Source of the DNA: Nostoc linckia FACHB-104
GTDB lineage: Bacteria > Cyanobacteriota > Cyanobacteriia > Cyanobacteriales > Nostocaceae
Reading direction: 5' to 3'
DNA: 64,000 bases
Assembly (NCBI RefSeq): GCF_014696615.1
Contig: NZ_JACJQJ010000003.1
Span: 124,001-188,000, forward strand
A program made the translations under genes and the position numbers. This document shows positions 1-10,400 of this stretch, one piece after another (position 1 is the first letter of the stretch; every line of letters begins with the position of its first letter). The notes beneath the pieces were generated by a model. The model was not told the origin of the DNA. It saw nothing but the letters and a program-made list of their open reading frames with translations, and ran no database searches.

Positions 1-325
1 TAGCGGATGCTCAGAGTCGCAGTAGTGTGATTGGTGTACCAATTCCTGATTTGCAAGTTTATATTTTGGATGAGCATTTGCAGCCTGTCCCTGTGGGTGT
101 AAGGGGTGAGATGTATGTTGGTGGTGCTGGGGTAACAAGGGGTTATTTAAATCGCCCAGAGTTGACCAAAGAAAGATTTATTCATCAAGTCAACACTCAA
201 CACTCAACAGTCAACACTCTCTACAAAACTGGTGATTTAGCTCGCTATTTACTAGATGGTAATATTGAATACCTTGGTCGGATAGATGACCAGGTGAAAA
301 TTCGCGGTTTTAGGATTGAGTTGGG
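1..325 (+). repeat. Near-identical copy of the 3' part of the NRPS3 A domain
   Basis: This stretch matches 17756-18080 with about five base differences, then identity drops sharply just after the A8 motif. The left limit is unknown because it is cut by the window edge. It indicates recent duplication or gene conversion between adenylation domains of the same cluster. Confidence 0.9.
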
Positions 326-3300
326 CGAAATTGAGGCGAAGTTAGCGACTCATCCACAAGTGCGGCAAACTGTGGTTTTAGTACAAGAAGATACACCAGG
401 AAATAAGCGGTTGGTGGCTTATTTTGTACCTGATGGTGTATCTCCTGGTAATGCTGAGTTGCGAGATTATCTCAAACAGCAGTTACCTGATTACATGGTT
501 CCGGCGGTGTTTGTTTCGCTGGAGGCTTTCCCGTTGACGGCTAATGGTAAGCTAGATCGGCGAATGTTACCTTTACCAGAAGTTAGCGCGGATTTAGCGG
601 CTGGTTTTGTTGCGCCCCAAACTCAGGAACAAGAGTTATTAGCCAATATTTGGGCAGAAGTTTTGGGATTGTCTCAAGTCGGAATTTACGATAATTTCTT
701 TGAGTTGGGTGGTGACTCGATTCGCAGTATTCAAATTTTGGCTAAGGCGAATCAAGTAGGTTTAGATTTGTCTCTCCAGCAGTTATTTCAACACCAAACT
801 ATTGCCGAATTAGCTGATTTGCTCAGCAAGGAAGTGAGTTTTACTCTCACACCGCAGACATCACCTTTTAGTTTAATTACGGAAATAGACAAACAGAAGT
901 TACCAGATGGGTTGGATGATGCTTATCCTCTGACAGCATTGCAAGCGGGGATGGTTTTTCACAGCGAATTGAGTGCAGATACTGCTGTTTATCATGATGT
1001 TTTCTCTTTCCATCTGCGAGCGAATCTGGATTTATCAGCTTTAGAGACTGCAATTAAACAAGTGATTTCTCGTCATGCTGTATTGCGTACTAGTTTAGAT
1101 TTGACTGGGTTTTCCCAGCCTTTGCAGTTGGTACATCAAATTGTTGATGTCCCTTTACAGGTGGATGATATTAGTGATTTAACACAGGCTGAACAACAAG
1201 CTGCTGTAGATGCTTGGATAGAAGCGGAAAAGTATCATAGTTTCGACTGGACAAAACCGCCTCTGTTGCGTTTTTATGTTCATCGTCGTAGTGCTGAAAC
1301 GTTTAATTTAAGTTTTAGTTTCCATCACGCTATTCTTGACGGTTGGAGTGTGGCATCTTTACTGACAGAATTGTGGCGGGAATATTTAAATTTAAATGCG
1401 ATTACAGACATAGTGACAGACGTGATGAATCGTGTCTCTACAAAGATTGCTTTCCGGGATTTTGTGGCGTTGGAACGTGCTGCTTTAGAATCAGAAACGA
1501 CAAGGCAATATTGGCTGGAACAACTTGCTGATGTCACTGTGACTAAATTACCACGCTGGCGGGAATCCTATCGACAAGAGAATCAAGCAGAAATAGGTAT
1601 TCAGGAAATTGCAATTACTGCTGAGTTGTCGGATGGATTGAAGAAATTGGCTGCTCAAGCTGGTGTTCCTGTGAAAAGTGTACTGTTGGCGGCTCATTTA
1701 CGGGTATTAAATTTACTGAGCAACCAAGCGGATGTTTTAACAGGATTAGTAGCTAACGGTCGACCAGAAGATGCAGACGGGGAAAGGATTCTGGGTCTAT
1801 TTTTGAATACTTTACCTTTGCGATCACATTTAGGGAGCGGTACTTGGTTAGAACTGATTCAGCAAACTTTCCAAGCTGAACAAGCAGCTTTACCCCATCG
1901 TCGTTATCCTTTAGCTGAAATACAACGTCTCTGTGGTGGACAGGCTTTATTGGAAACGGCTTTTAATTTCGTTCACTTCCACGTTTATCAAGGGGTTCTG
2001 GGTTTAGAGGAGTCTGAGGTTTTAGATTACAAAACCTATGAGCAAACGAATTTTACATTGGTGGCTCACTTTAGTTTAGATTTGGTTTCCTCTCAGGTGA
2101 ATTTAGCCCTGAATTATCAAACTAGGGAACTGTGTCAAGCACAAGTAGAAGCGATCGCTACTTATTATCTCAACGCTTTGACGGCGATGGTAGCAGCACC
2201 GTCAGCACCATATCAAAATCAATCACTCCTCTCTTCCACAGAACAGCAGCAACTACTGCAAGAATGGAACTCCATCCAAGCTGAATATCCTGTGACTCAA
2301 TGTCTGCATCAGTGGTTTGAGTCGCAAGTGCAAAAAACCCCAAATGCTACAGCAGTTGTATTTGCAGATACTAGCCTCACCTACGCTGAGTTAAATATGC
2401 GTGCAAATCAACTGGCGCATTACTTACAAACACTGGGAGTAGCCCCCGATATATTGGTGGGGTTATGTGTGGAACGTTCCTTAGAAATGGTAATTGGGAT
2501 CTTGGGAATTTTAAAAGCTGGTGGTGCTTATGTACCTTTAGATCCAGATTATCCGAGCGATCGCCTAGCATTTATGCTCAGTGATGCTCAAATTCTCGTA
2601 TTACTCACCCAATCTCAGTGTTTACAGGCTTTACCATCAACTGATGCTCAGACAGTTTGCTTAGATACAGACTGGGAATCTATCAGCCAGTTGAGTGAAG
2701 AAAATCCCGTCAGCGCAGTTACACCAGATAATCTGGCTTATGTAATTTATACCTCTGGCTCTACGGGTAAACCCAAGGGTGTATTAGTCAATCACAGTAA
2801 TGTGGTGCGTCTATTCCTCGCCACAGACCATTGGTATCATTTCCACGCCAGTGATGTCTGGACATTGTTCCACTCTTACGCGTTTGACTTCTCAGTGTGG
2901 GAATTGTGGGGTGCATTGCTGTACGGTGGACGCTTGGTAATTGTTCCTTATTGGGTAAGTCGCGACCCCAAAGCCTTTTACCGTCTGCTGGCTAAAGAAC
3001 AAGTCACAGTTCTCAATCAAACCCCTTCGGCCTTCCGTCAGTTGATTTGGGTAGATCAGTTACCAGAAATGGCGGAAGTAGAACTGAGTTTACGCTGGGT
3101 GGTGTTTGGTGGTGAAGCCTTAGAACCAGCGAGTTTGCAACCTTGGTTTAAACGACATAGCGATCGCACCCCCCAATTAGTTAATATGTACGGCATTACC
3201 GAAACCACCGTCCATGTTACCTATCGGCCTATAACTTGGGCTGATACCGAAAACCGTAGTAGTGTCATTGGTAAAGCGATTCCCGATTTACAACTATACA

Positions 3301-6300
3301 TATTCAATGACCAACTCCAGCCTGTACCTATTGGTGTACCAGGACAAATGTACATCGGTGGTGCAGGAGTTGCGCGGGGTTATCTTAATCGTCCAGAATT
3401 AACCCAAGATAGATTTATCCATTTGGAAATCGGTGAACAACCACAGCGATTGTATAAGACAGGAGATTTAGCCCGATATTTACCCGATGGTAGTATTGAA
3501 TATCTGGGACGCATTGACCATCAGGTGAAGATTCGCGGTTTTAGGATTGAATTGGGCGAAATTGAAACTGCGATCGCTCAACATCCTCAAATTCGGGAAG
3601 CTGTGGTGATGGTGCGGGAAGATCATCCAGGGGATAAACGGTTAGTGGCTTATATCATAGCGACTCAACCGGCTACTGATAGCGAACTGCGCGAACATCT
3701 TAAACAACAGCTACCGGATTACATGATCCCAACAGCATTTGTTTATTTGGATGTTTTCCCTTTGACAGCTAACGGTAAACTTGACCGTAAAGCTTTACCT
3801 GCACCCACGCCAACACAAGCAACAACGACTAACTTTGTTTTACCACGGACAGATACAGAAAAAGCGATCGCTGATTTATTCTCTTCCCTATTAAATGTAG
3901 AAAAAGTCAGCATTCACGATAATTTCTTCGATTTGGGTGGACATTCTCTGATTGCTACTCAATTAATTTCTCGGCTACGGGAAACATTGCAAATTGAGTT
4001 ACCTTTGCGGGTGTTGTTTGAATTCCCCAGTATTGTTGAACTGGCGAAAGTAATTAATGGTCAACGTCAAACCAATTTAGAACTAACTGTACCACCATTA
4101 ATTCCCATCTCTAGAGAAAATCTTGATATTCCTTTATCTTGGTCACAACAGCGACTTTGGTTTTTAGAACAATTAGAAGGTGGTAGTGCAACTTACAATA
4201 TACCCGCAGTTGTGCAGTTAGAAGGAAAGCTCAATGTTACCGCCCTAGAACAAGCCTTAGCAGAAATTGTGCGTCGTCATGAAATCTTAAGGACTGGTTT
4301 TAGATTGGTGAATGGGACACCAGTACAATTTATTGATGCCAACACTACCCTCACCTTCAAGGTAAGAGACTTACAAAACTTACCAACACCAGCACAAACT
4401 CCAGAACTGAAGCAGTTGGCGGTGTTAGCAGCCGAAACTCCCTTTAATCTCCAACAGCCCCCTTTACTGCGAGTCGAACTTTTACGCTTGGGTCAAGAGT
4501 CTAATGTATTGCTCATGACCATACACCATATCATCTCTGATGGCTGGTCTGTGGGCATCTTCATTCAGGAATTATCAGCACTGTATCAAGCTTTCTCTAC
4601 CGGGAAACCCTCACCACTAACAGATTTGCCGATTCAATATGCCGATTTCGCCATTTGGCAAAGGCAATACTTAAGCGGAGAGATTTTACAAACTAAACTC
4701 AACTACTGGAAACAACAACTAGCAGATGCACCTCCTTTATTAGAGTTACCCACTGATAAACCACGTCCAGCAGTGCAAACCTTCCGGGGTGACAAACAAG
4801 ACTTTGCCCTATCGTTACAGTTGACTCAGGAAATCAAGGCTTTGAGTCAACAATATGGGGTAACGCTGTTTATGACTCTGCAAGCAGCCTTTGTCACCTT
4901 GCTGCATCGTTATACCGGACAAACTGATATTCTCATCGGTACACCCATCGCTAACCGCAACCGTGCGGAAATAGAATCACTAATTGGTTTTTTTGTCAAT
5001 ACTTTGGTACTCAGAACCCAAATTGTTGAGCATCTCAGTTTTGCCGAATTACTCCAGCAAGTGCAGATGGTAGCGTTAGATGGCTATGCTCATCAGGATG
5101 TCCCCTTTGAGCAGGTGGTAGAAGCATTGCAGCCAGAGCGTAACCTCAGCCATACTCCCTTATTTCAAGTGATGTTTGCCTTGCAGAATGCACCCTTGAG
5201 TAACTTGGAATTGTCAGGTTTGCAGTTAACACCTTTACCCATTGAGACAGTCACAGCAAAATTTGATTTAACCCTGTCAATGGAAGAAACACCAGAGGGT
5301 TTAATCGGCACATGGGAATATAACTGTGATTTATTCGAGGCGCAAACAATTAGCAGAATGACAAGTCATTTCCTGAACTTGCTGACAGCAATTGTTGCTA
5401 CACCCCAACAGCTGATTGGTTTGTTACCAATGCTGAGTGAACAAGAACAACATCAGCTACTAGTAGAGTGGAATCACACCCAGACAGATTCTCCAATTGA
5501 GAAATCTATTCATCAAGTGTTTGTGGAGCAAGTGCAGAAAACACCCGATGCTACAGCACTAGTTTTTGCTAACCAAAGCTTGACTTATACCCAATTAAAT
5601 CAGCGTGCTAATCAGTTAGCACATTACCTCATTCAACAAGGAGTCAAACCAGGGGATGCTGTGGGTATATGTCTGGAACGTTCCCTAGAAATGATCACTG
5701 CTGTGTTAGGTATTCTCAAGGCTGGTGGCGCGTACCTACCCATTGATCCTAAATATCCCCAAGAAAGACTGTCTTGGATGTTGACAGATGCAAAACCACC
5801 GCTTTTATTAACCCAAAGAGATTTAGTTGCACAACTTCCCACCCTGAAGGAAACCCAGATCATTTGTCTAGAATCTGTTGCAGAAAGTATTAATCAAGCA
5901 AGTCAAGACAACCCTGCAGTACCATCTCAAGTTGATGACTTGGCTTATATCATGTACACCTCTGGTTCTACAGGTAAACCCAAAGGTGTATGTATTCGCC
6001 ATCAGGGTGTGGTGGGTTTAGTCAAAGATAATAATTATGTGCATCTAGATGCAGAACAGGTGTTGTTGCAATTAGCACCCATTTCCTTTGATGCTTCCAC
6101 ATTTGAAATTTGGGGTAGCTTACTCAATGGAGCGAAATTAGCGATCGCACCCCCGCATCAATTATCTTTAGAAGAATTAGGGCAGATTATTCAGCAATAT
6201 CAAGTAACTACTCTCTGGCTCACCGCTAGTCTGTTCCATCTCATGGTAGATGAGCGACTAGAAGACTTACAGCCAGTAGGTCAGTTATTAGCGGGAGGAG

Positions 6301-7343
6301 ATGTCTTATCAGTCTCCCATGTCCAAAAACTGCTGCAACACTTCCCCAAATGTCGAGTAATCAATGGTTACGGCCCCACCGAAAACACCACTTTTACTTG
6401 CTGTTTCCCTGTGACAGCAGAAACCAAGCTAGGTCTTTGTGTACCTATCGGTCGCCCTATTGCCAACACCCAAGTTTATATTCTCGATGCCAATCTGCAA
6501 CCTGTCCCTGTTGGTGTTAAAGGTGAACTTTATGTAGGGGGAATTGGGTTAACAACAGGTTACCTCAACCATCCTGACTTAAATCATGAGAAATTTATTT
6601 CTCATCCCTTTGCACAAGAGATTCTCTACAAAACAGGCGATATAGTACGTTACTTACCAGATGGCACAATTGAATTTTGTGGACGCAGTGACCATCAAGT
6701 CAAAATTCGTGGTTTCCGCATTGAATTAGGGGAAATTGAAGCGATATTGAATCAACATCCCCAGGTAAGTCAAGGGGTGGTGATGGTGCAGGGTGAAACC
6801 GCCAGCGAAAAACGTTTAGTGGCTTATATTGTTTTATTGCCAGGAGAAACAACAACTCATGCCGAATTGTTTGATTTTCTCCAACACAGGCTACCTAACT
6901 ATATGATGCCTGCTAGCTTCATCTTTTTGGATACTTTGCCGTTAAATCCTAACGGTAAAGTCAATCGTCGTTTTTATCTCCCACTAGACGATAATAGACC
7001 GCAAAACCAAACTTTGATCTCACCACGCACCCCAGCCGAAGAAGTGTTAACAGAAATTTGGGCTGAGGTTTTGGGTGTCAGCAAGATCAGTATTCATGAT
7101 AACTTCTTTCATTTAGGAGGACATTCCTTACTAGCCGCCCAACTAGTAAATCGCATTCAACAAACTTTTGATTTAGATTTACCTGTGCGGGAATTATTCC
7201 AAAAACCCACAGTGGCTGAACTGTTGGAAGTTTTAGCAGAATTAGCTGATGGACGTGACATCCTTGATGAAATTGCTCGCACTATCCAAGAAATTAACCA
7301 AATGTCCCCTGAACAGATGCAAGCTTTGTTAAGTGGGGAGTAG
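1..7343 (+). CDS. Nonribosomal peptide synthetase, 5'-partial (A'-PCP-C-A-PCP-C-A-PCP)
   Basis: The reading frame is open from base 3, so the gene starts before the window. Order seen: the C-terminal part of an adenylation (A) domain ending with NGKLDRR near 541; a carrier (PCP) with LGGDS near 710; a condensation domain with HHAILDG near 1323; an A domain (about 2340-3800) with SGSTGKPKG; a PCP with LGGHS near 3937; a C domain with HHIISDG near 4525; an A domain (about 5530-6980); a final PCP near 7120. Pocket residues read by eye from A4/A5 motifs give D-F-W-N-V-G-M-V for the first complete A domain (Thr-type) and D-A-F-W-L-G-G-T for the second (Val-type). No epimerase or release domain is present. 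The protein ends in a short helical tail and NRPS2 starts 74 bases later, so it should hand its chain to NRPS2. Substrate calls are by-eye inference; the family assignment is secure. Confidence 0.95.
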   Translation, partial: ADAQSRSSVIGVPIPDLQVYILDEHLQPVPVGVRGEMYVGGAGVTRGYLNRPELTKERFIHQVNTQHSTVNTLYKTGDLARYLLDGNIEYLGRIDDQVKIRGFRIELGEIEAKLATHPQVRQTVVLVQEDTPGNKRLVAYFVPDGVSPGNAELRDYLKQQLPDYMVPAVFVSLEAFPLTANGKLDRRMLPLPEVSADLAAGFVAPQTQEQELLANIWAEVLGLSQVGIYDNFFELGGDSIRSIQILAKANQVGLDLSLQQLFQHQTIAELADLLSKEVSFTLTPQTSPFSLITEIDKQKLPDGLDDAYPLTALQAGMVFHSELSADTAVYHDVFSFHLRANLDLSALETAIKQVISRHAVLRTSLDLTGFSQPLQLVHQIVDVPLQVDDISDLTQAEQQAAVDAWIEAEKYHSFDWTKPPLLRFYVHRRSAETFNLSFSFHHAILDGWSVASLLTELWREYLNLNAITDIVTDVMNRVSTKIAFRDFVALERAALESETTRQYWLEQLADVTVTKLPRWRESYRQENQAEIGIQEIAITAELSDGLKKLAAQAGVPVKSVLLAAHLRVLNLLSNQADVLTGLVANGRPEDADGERILGLFLNTLPLRSHLGSGTWLELIQQTFQAEQAALPHRRYPLAEIQRLCGGQALLETAFNFVHFHVYQGVLGLEESEVLDYKTYEQTNFTLVAHFSLDLVSSQVNLALNYQTRELCQAQVEAIATYYLNALTAMVAAPSAPYQNQSLLSSTEQQQLLQEWNSIQAEYPVTQCLHQWFESQVQKTPNATAVVFADTSLTYAELNMRANQLAHYLQTLGVAPDILVGLCVERSLEMVIGILGILKAGGAYVPLDPDYPSDRLAFMLSDAQILVLLTQSQCLQALPSTDAQTVCLDTDWESISQLSEENPVSAVTPDNLAYVIYTSGSTGKPKGVLVNHSNVVRLFLATDHWYHFHASDVWTLFHSYAFDFSVWELWGALLYGGRLVIVPYWVSRDPKAFYRLLAKEQVTVLNQTPSAFRQLIWVDQLPEMAEVELSLRWVVFGGEALEPASLQPWFKRHSDRTPQLVNMYGITETTVHVTYRPITWADTENRSSVIGKAIPDLQLYIFNDQLQPVPIGVPGQMYIGGAGVARGYLNRPELTQDRFIHLEIGEQPQRLYKTGDLARYLPDGSIEYLGRIDHQVKIRGFRIELGEIETAIAQHPQIREAVVMVREDHPGDKRLVAYIIATQPATDSELREHLKQQLPDYMIPTAFVYLDVFPLTANGKLDRKALPAPTPTQATTTNFVLPRTDTEKAIADLFSSLLNVEKVSIHDNFFDLGGHSLIATQLISRLRETLQIELPLRVLFEFPSIVELAKVINGQRQTNLELTVPPLIPISRENLDIPLSWSQQRLWFLEQLEGGSATYNIPAVVQLEGKLNVTALEQALAEIVRRHEILRTGFRLVNGTPVQFIDANTTLTFKVRDLQNLPTPAQTPELKQLAVLAAETPFNLQQPPLLRVELLRLGQESNVLLMTIHHIISDGWSVGIFIQELSALYQAFSTGKPSPLTDLPIQYADFAIWQRQYLSGEILQTKLNYWKQQLADAPPLLELPTDKPRPAVQTFRGDKQDFALSLQLTQEIKALSQQYGVTLFMTLQAAFVTLLHRYTGQTDILIGTPIANRNRAEIESLIGFFVNTLVLRTQIVEHLSFAELLQQVQMVALDGYAHQDVPFEQVVEALQPERNLSHTPLFQVMFALQNAPLSNLELSGLQLTPLPIETVTAKFDLTLSMEETPEGLIGTWEYNCDLFEAQTISRMTSHFLNLLTAIVATPQQLIGLLPMLSEQEQHQLLVEWNHTQTDSPIEKSIHQVFVEQVQKTPDATALVFANQSLTYTQLNQRANQLAHYLIQQGVKPGDAVGICLERSLEMITAVLGILKAGGAYLPIDPKYPQERLSWMLTDAKPPLLLTQRDLVAQLPTLKETQIICLESVAESINQASQDNPAVPSQVDDLAYIMYTSGSTGKPKGVCIRHQGVVGLVKDNNYVHLDAEQVLLQLAPISFDASTFEIWGSLLNGAKLAIAPPHQLSLEELGQIIQQYQVTTLWLTASLFHLMVDERLEDLQPVGQLLAGGDVLSVSHVQKLLQHFPKCRVINGYGPTENTTFTCCFPVTAETKLGLCVPIGRPIANTQVYILDANLQPVPVGVKGELYVGGIGLTTGYLNHPDLNHEKFISHPFAQEILYKTGDIVRYLPDGTIEFCGRSDHQVKIRGFRIELGEIEAILNQHPQVSQGVVMVQGETASEKRLVAYIVLLPGETTTHAELFDFLQHRLPNYMMPASFIFLDTLPLNPNGKVNRRFYLPLDDNRPQNQTLISPRTPAEEVLTEIWAEVLGVSKISIHDNFFHLGGHSLLAAQLVNRIQQTFDLDLPVRELFQKPTVAELLEVLAELADGRDILDEIARTIQEINQMSPEQMQALLSGE
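186..218 (+). repeat. In-frame TCAACAC/TCAACAG heptamer array in an A domain
   Basis: Degenerate heptamers of the TCAACAN type lie in frame just before the A7 motif (YKTGDL) and encode a Gln/Asn/Thr/Ser-rich loop. Matching arrays sit at the same protein position at 17941-17972 and 13308-13337. Confidence 0.8.
1418..1439 (+). repeat. Small dispersed palindromic repeat inside an NRPS condensation domain
   Basis: An imperfect palindrome with arms AGACGTGAT and ATCGTGTCT lies in frame between the HHAILDG region and the later part of the C domain. It encodes DVMNRVS. A related element encoding DAMNRVS lies at 10571-10594 in NRPS2. Such short dispersed repeats are known from Nostoc-type genomes. 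Confidence 0.6.
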
Positions 7344-7417
7344 AGACTAGGAACTGGGGAAACTTCTCCCCAATTCTTTCTCTGGCAATTTTTGAATTTT
7401 GAATTTTGAATTTTTAT

Positions 7418-10400
7418 ATGAATCCCTCCTCGGCATCACAAAATTCTTTAACAGCGCAAAAGCAAGAGTTACTGAAACTCATGCTGAAGAAAAAAGGCAT
7501 TAGTTTTCATAATGAAGCGATCGCCCGCCGTAATTCTTCCCAGCCTGCACCTCTATCTTTTGCCCAACAACGTCTCTGGTTTCTCGCTCAATGGGAAGAA
7601 CACAGGGCTACTTACAATATCCCGGCGGCGGTGCAACTCACTGGTGAACTCCAAGTGGCTGCTTTAGAACAAGCGTTGAGGGAAATTATTCGCCGTCATG
7701 AAATCTTGCGGACTAGTTTTCAGGTGGTGAATGATCAACCTGTGCAAATAGTGGATGCAAATGTCAATTTGACTGTCTCTGTTGTTGATTTACAAGCCAT
7801 CACCACCGCAGCACAAACAGCAGCAGTGCAACAGCATCTAGCATTGGAAGTCTCTACACCCTTTGATTTATCCATTGCACCACTGTTGCGGGTGCAATTG
7901 CTACGTCTGAGTGAAACATCCCATGTACTGTTGTTAAATTTACACCACATTGTCTCTGATGGTTGGTCTGTGGGTGTCTTTATTCAAGAACTATCAGCAC
8001 TCTATACAGCTTTCATTGAGGGGAAATCATCTCCTTTACCAGAGTTAGCGATTCAGTATGCAGATTTCGCAGTCTGGCAAAGACAATTTTTAACTGAGGA
8101 GATTTTAACTAATAAACTCAAATATTGGCAGGAAAAACTGGCAGGTGCTACCCCACTTTTAGAATTATCCAGCCGTCCCCGTCCGGCTGTGCAAACTGAT
8201 CGCGGTAGTACCTGCACCTATGAATTAAGTGCTGAACTCACCGAAAAACTCAAAAATCTCAGCCAAAACACAGGCACAACTCTGTTCATGACCTTACAAG
8301 CAGCTTTTGTCATCTTGCTGCATCGCTACAGTGGTCAAACAGATATCCTTATTGGTACGCCCGTCGCCAATCGTAGTCGCCGTGAAGTCGAGCCATTAAT
8401 TGGCTTTTTTGTCAATACTTTAGTATTACGTAACCAAATCACCCCACATTCTAGCTTTGGAGAATTGCTACAACAGGTACAGCAGACAACTTTAGATGCG
8501 TTTGCTCATCAAGATGTTCCTTTTGAGCAAGTAGTAGAAGCCTTACAACCAGAGCGCAACCTAAGTTACAGCCCATTATTTCAAGTGATGTTTGCCCTCC
8601 AAAATGCACCTGTAGGTGAGTTGGAACTGTCGGGATTAAAAATTGCGCCTCTGGAGATGAAGACAGTCACCGCCAAGTTTGATATCAACCTGTCAATGGA
8701 GGAAATTGACGGCAAACTCAAAGGGACATGGGAATACAACTGTGATTTATTTGAGGCTGAGACAATTACCCGGATGGCGGGACATTTCGAGAATTTATTA
8801 AATGCGATCGCCTCTAGTGGGGCGCAGCCCATCGCTATTAATGATTTACCTCTATTAACTGCATCAGAACAGCATCAAATACTAGTCGAGTGGAATCAAA
8901 CTCAAGCAGAATTTCCCCAAGATGTATGTTTGCATCAACTCTTTGAAGCACAAGTACAACGTGCGCCCAACAATATTGCATTAATTGGGGATAGGGAAGA
9001 GTTAACCTATGCTGAGTTAAATACTCGTGCTAATCAACTGGCGTATTATTTGCAGTCTCTCGGAGTGGGTGCAGATACACTAGTAGGCATTTGTGTAGAA
9101 CGCTCCGTAGAAATGGTAGTTGGGTTATTGGGGATTCTCAAAGCAGGTGGTGCATATCTTCCCCTTGATCCAGAATATCCAAGGGAACGTTTAGCATTCA
9201 TGATGCAGGATGCTCAAATTGATATGCTGCTCACCCAAGCGCATTTATTAGACTCCCTACCAGAACAACAAGCCCAGATCATTTGTCTAGATCGAGATTG
9301 GCAAGCGATCTCTTCTTGTGCCCAGTCTCCCCTTGGGGGTTCGTCAGTCGCTCATGAAGGAAATCCCCAAGACCGCGCTACCACAATCCCCAATCTCCCA
9401 TCCCCCAATAATTTAGCCTATGTAATTTACACATCCGGCTCAACAGGTAAACCCAAAGGGGTGATGATTCCCCATTGTGCCATAGTTAACCACATGGTTT
9501 GGATGCAGCACACCTTCCCCTTAACTCCAGACGATAAAGTCCTGCAAAAAACACCCTTCAGCTTTGATGCAGCTATCTGGGAGTTTTACGCCCCCTTGTT
9601 AGCAGGGGCGCAGTTAGTCATGGCGCAACCAGGGGGACATCGTGACAGTAATTATTTAATAGAAGTAATTAATCAACATCAAATCACAACACTACAATTA
9701 GTTCCTTCCCTGCTGCGAATGCTGCTAGACTCAGGAAAATTTGCTAGCTGCAAATCCCTCAAACGCGTCTTTTGCGGTGGCGAAGTCTTAATAACTGAGC
9801 TAGTACAACGCTGTCAAAGTCAAATAAATGCACAGATATACAACCTCTACGGCCCTACAGAAGCCACAATTGATGCTACCTACTGTGATTGTCAGGCTAT
9901 CTTGAGTAAGGAACAGCACACCCACAGCATCCCCATCGGTCGCCCGATTGCCAATACCCAAATCCACATCCTAGACCAAAATTTACAGCCTGTGCCTGTG
10001 GGTGTACCTGGTGAAATCTATATTGGTGGTGCGGGGTTAGCTAAAGGTTACTTGCATCTTCCAGAGTTAACGCAAGAGAAATTTATTCATCATCCTTTTG
10101 GGAAAGGCCATCTCTACAAAACTGGTGATTTAGGGTGCTATTTACCAAATGGCAATATCGAATACATTGGACGGGTTGATTTTCAAGTAAAACTACGTGG
10201 ATTTCGGATTGAGTTGGGAGAGATTGAACAAGCAATAACTTTACATCCTCATATCAAACAAGTAGTGGCGATCGTCCGCGAAGACAGCCCCGGTGACCAA
10301 CGTTTAGTAGCCTATATTACTCTCGATGGGGTAGCACCCACTAGTGAAGAGTTGCGAAATTCCCTCAAACAGCAACTCCCCGATTACATGATTCCCACTA

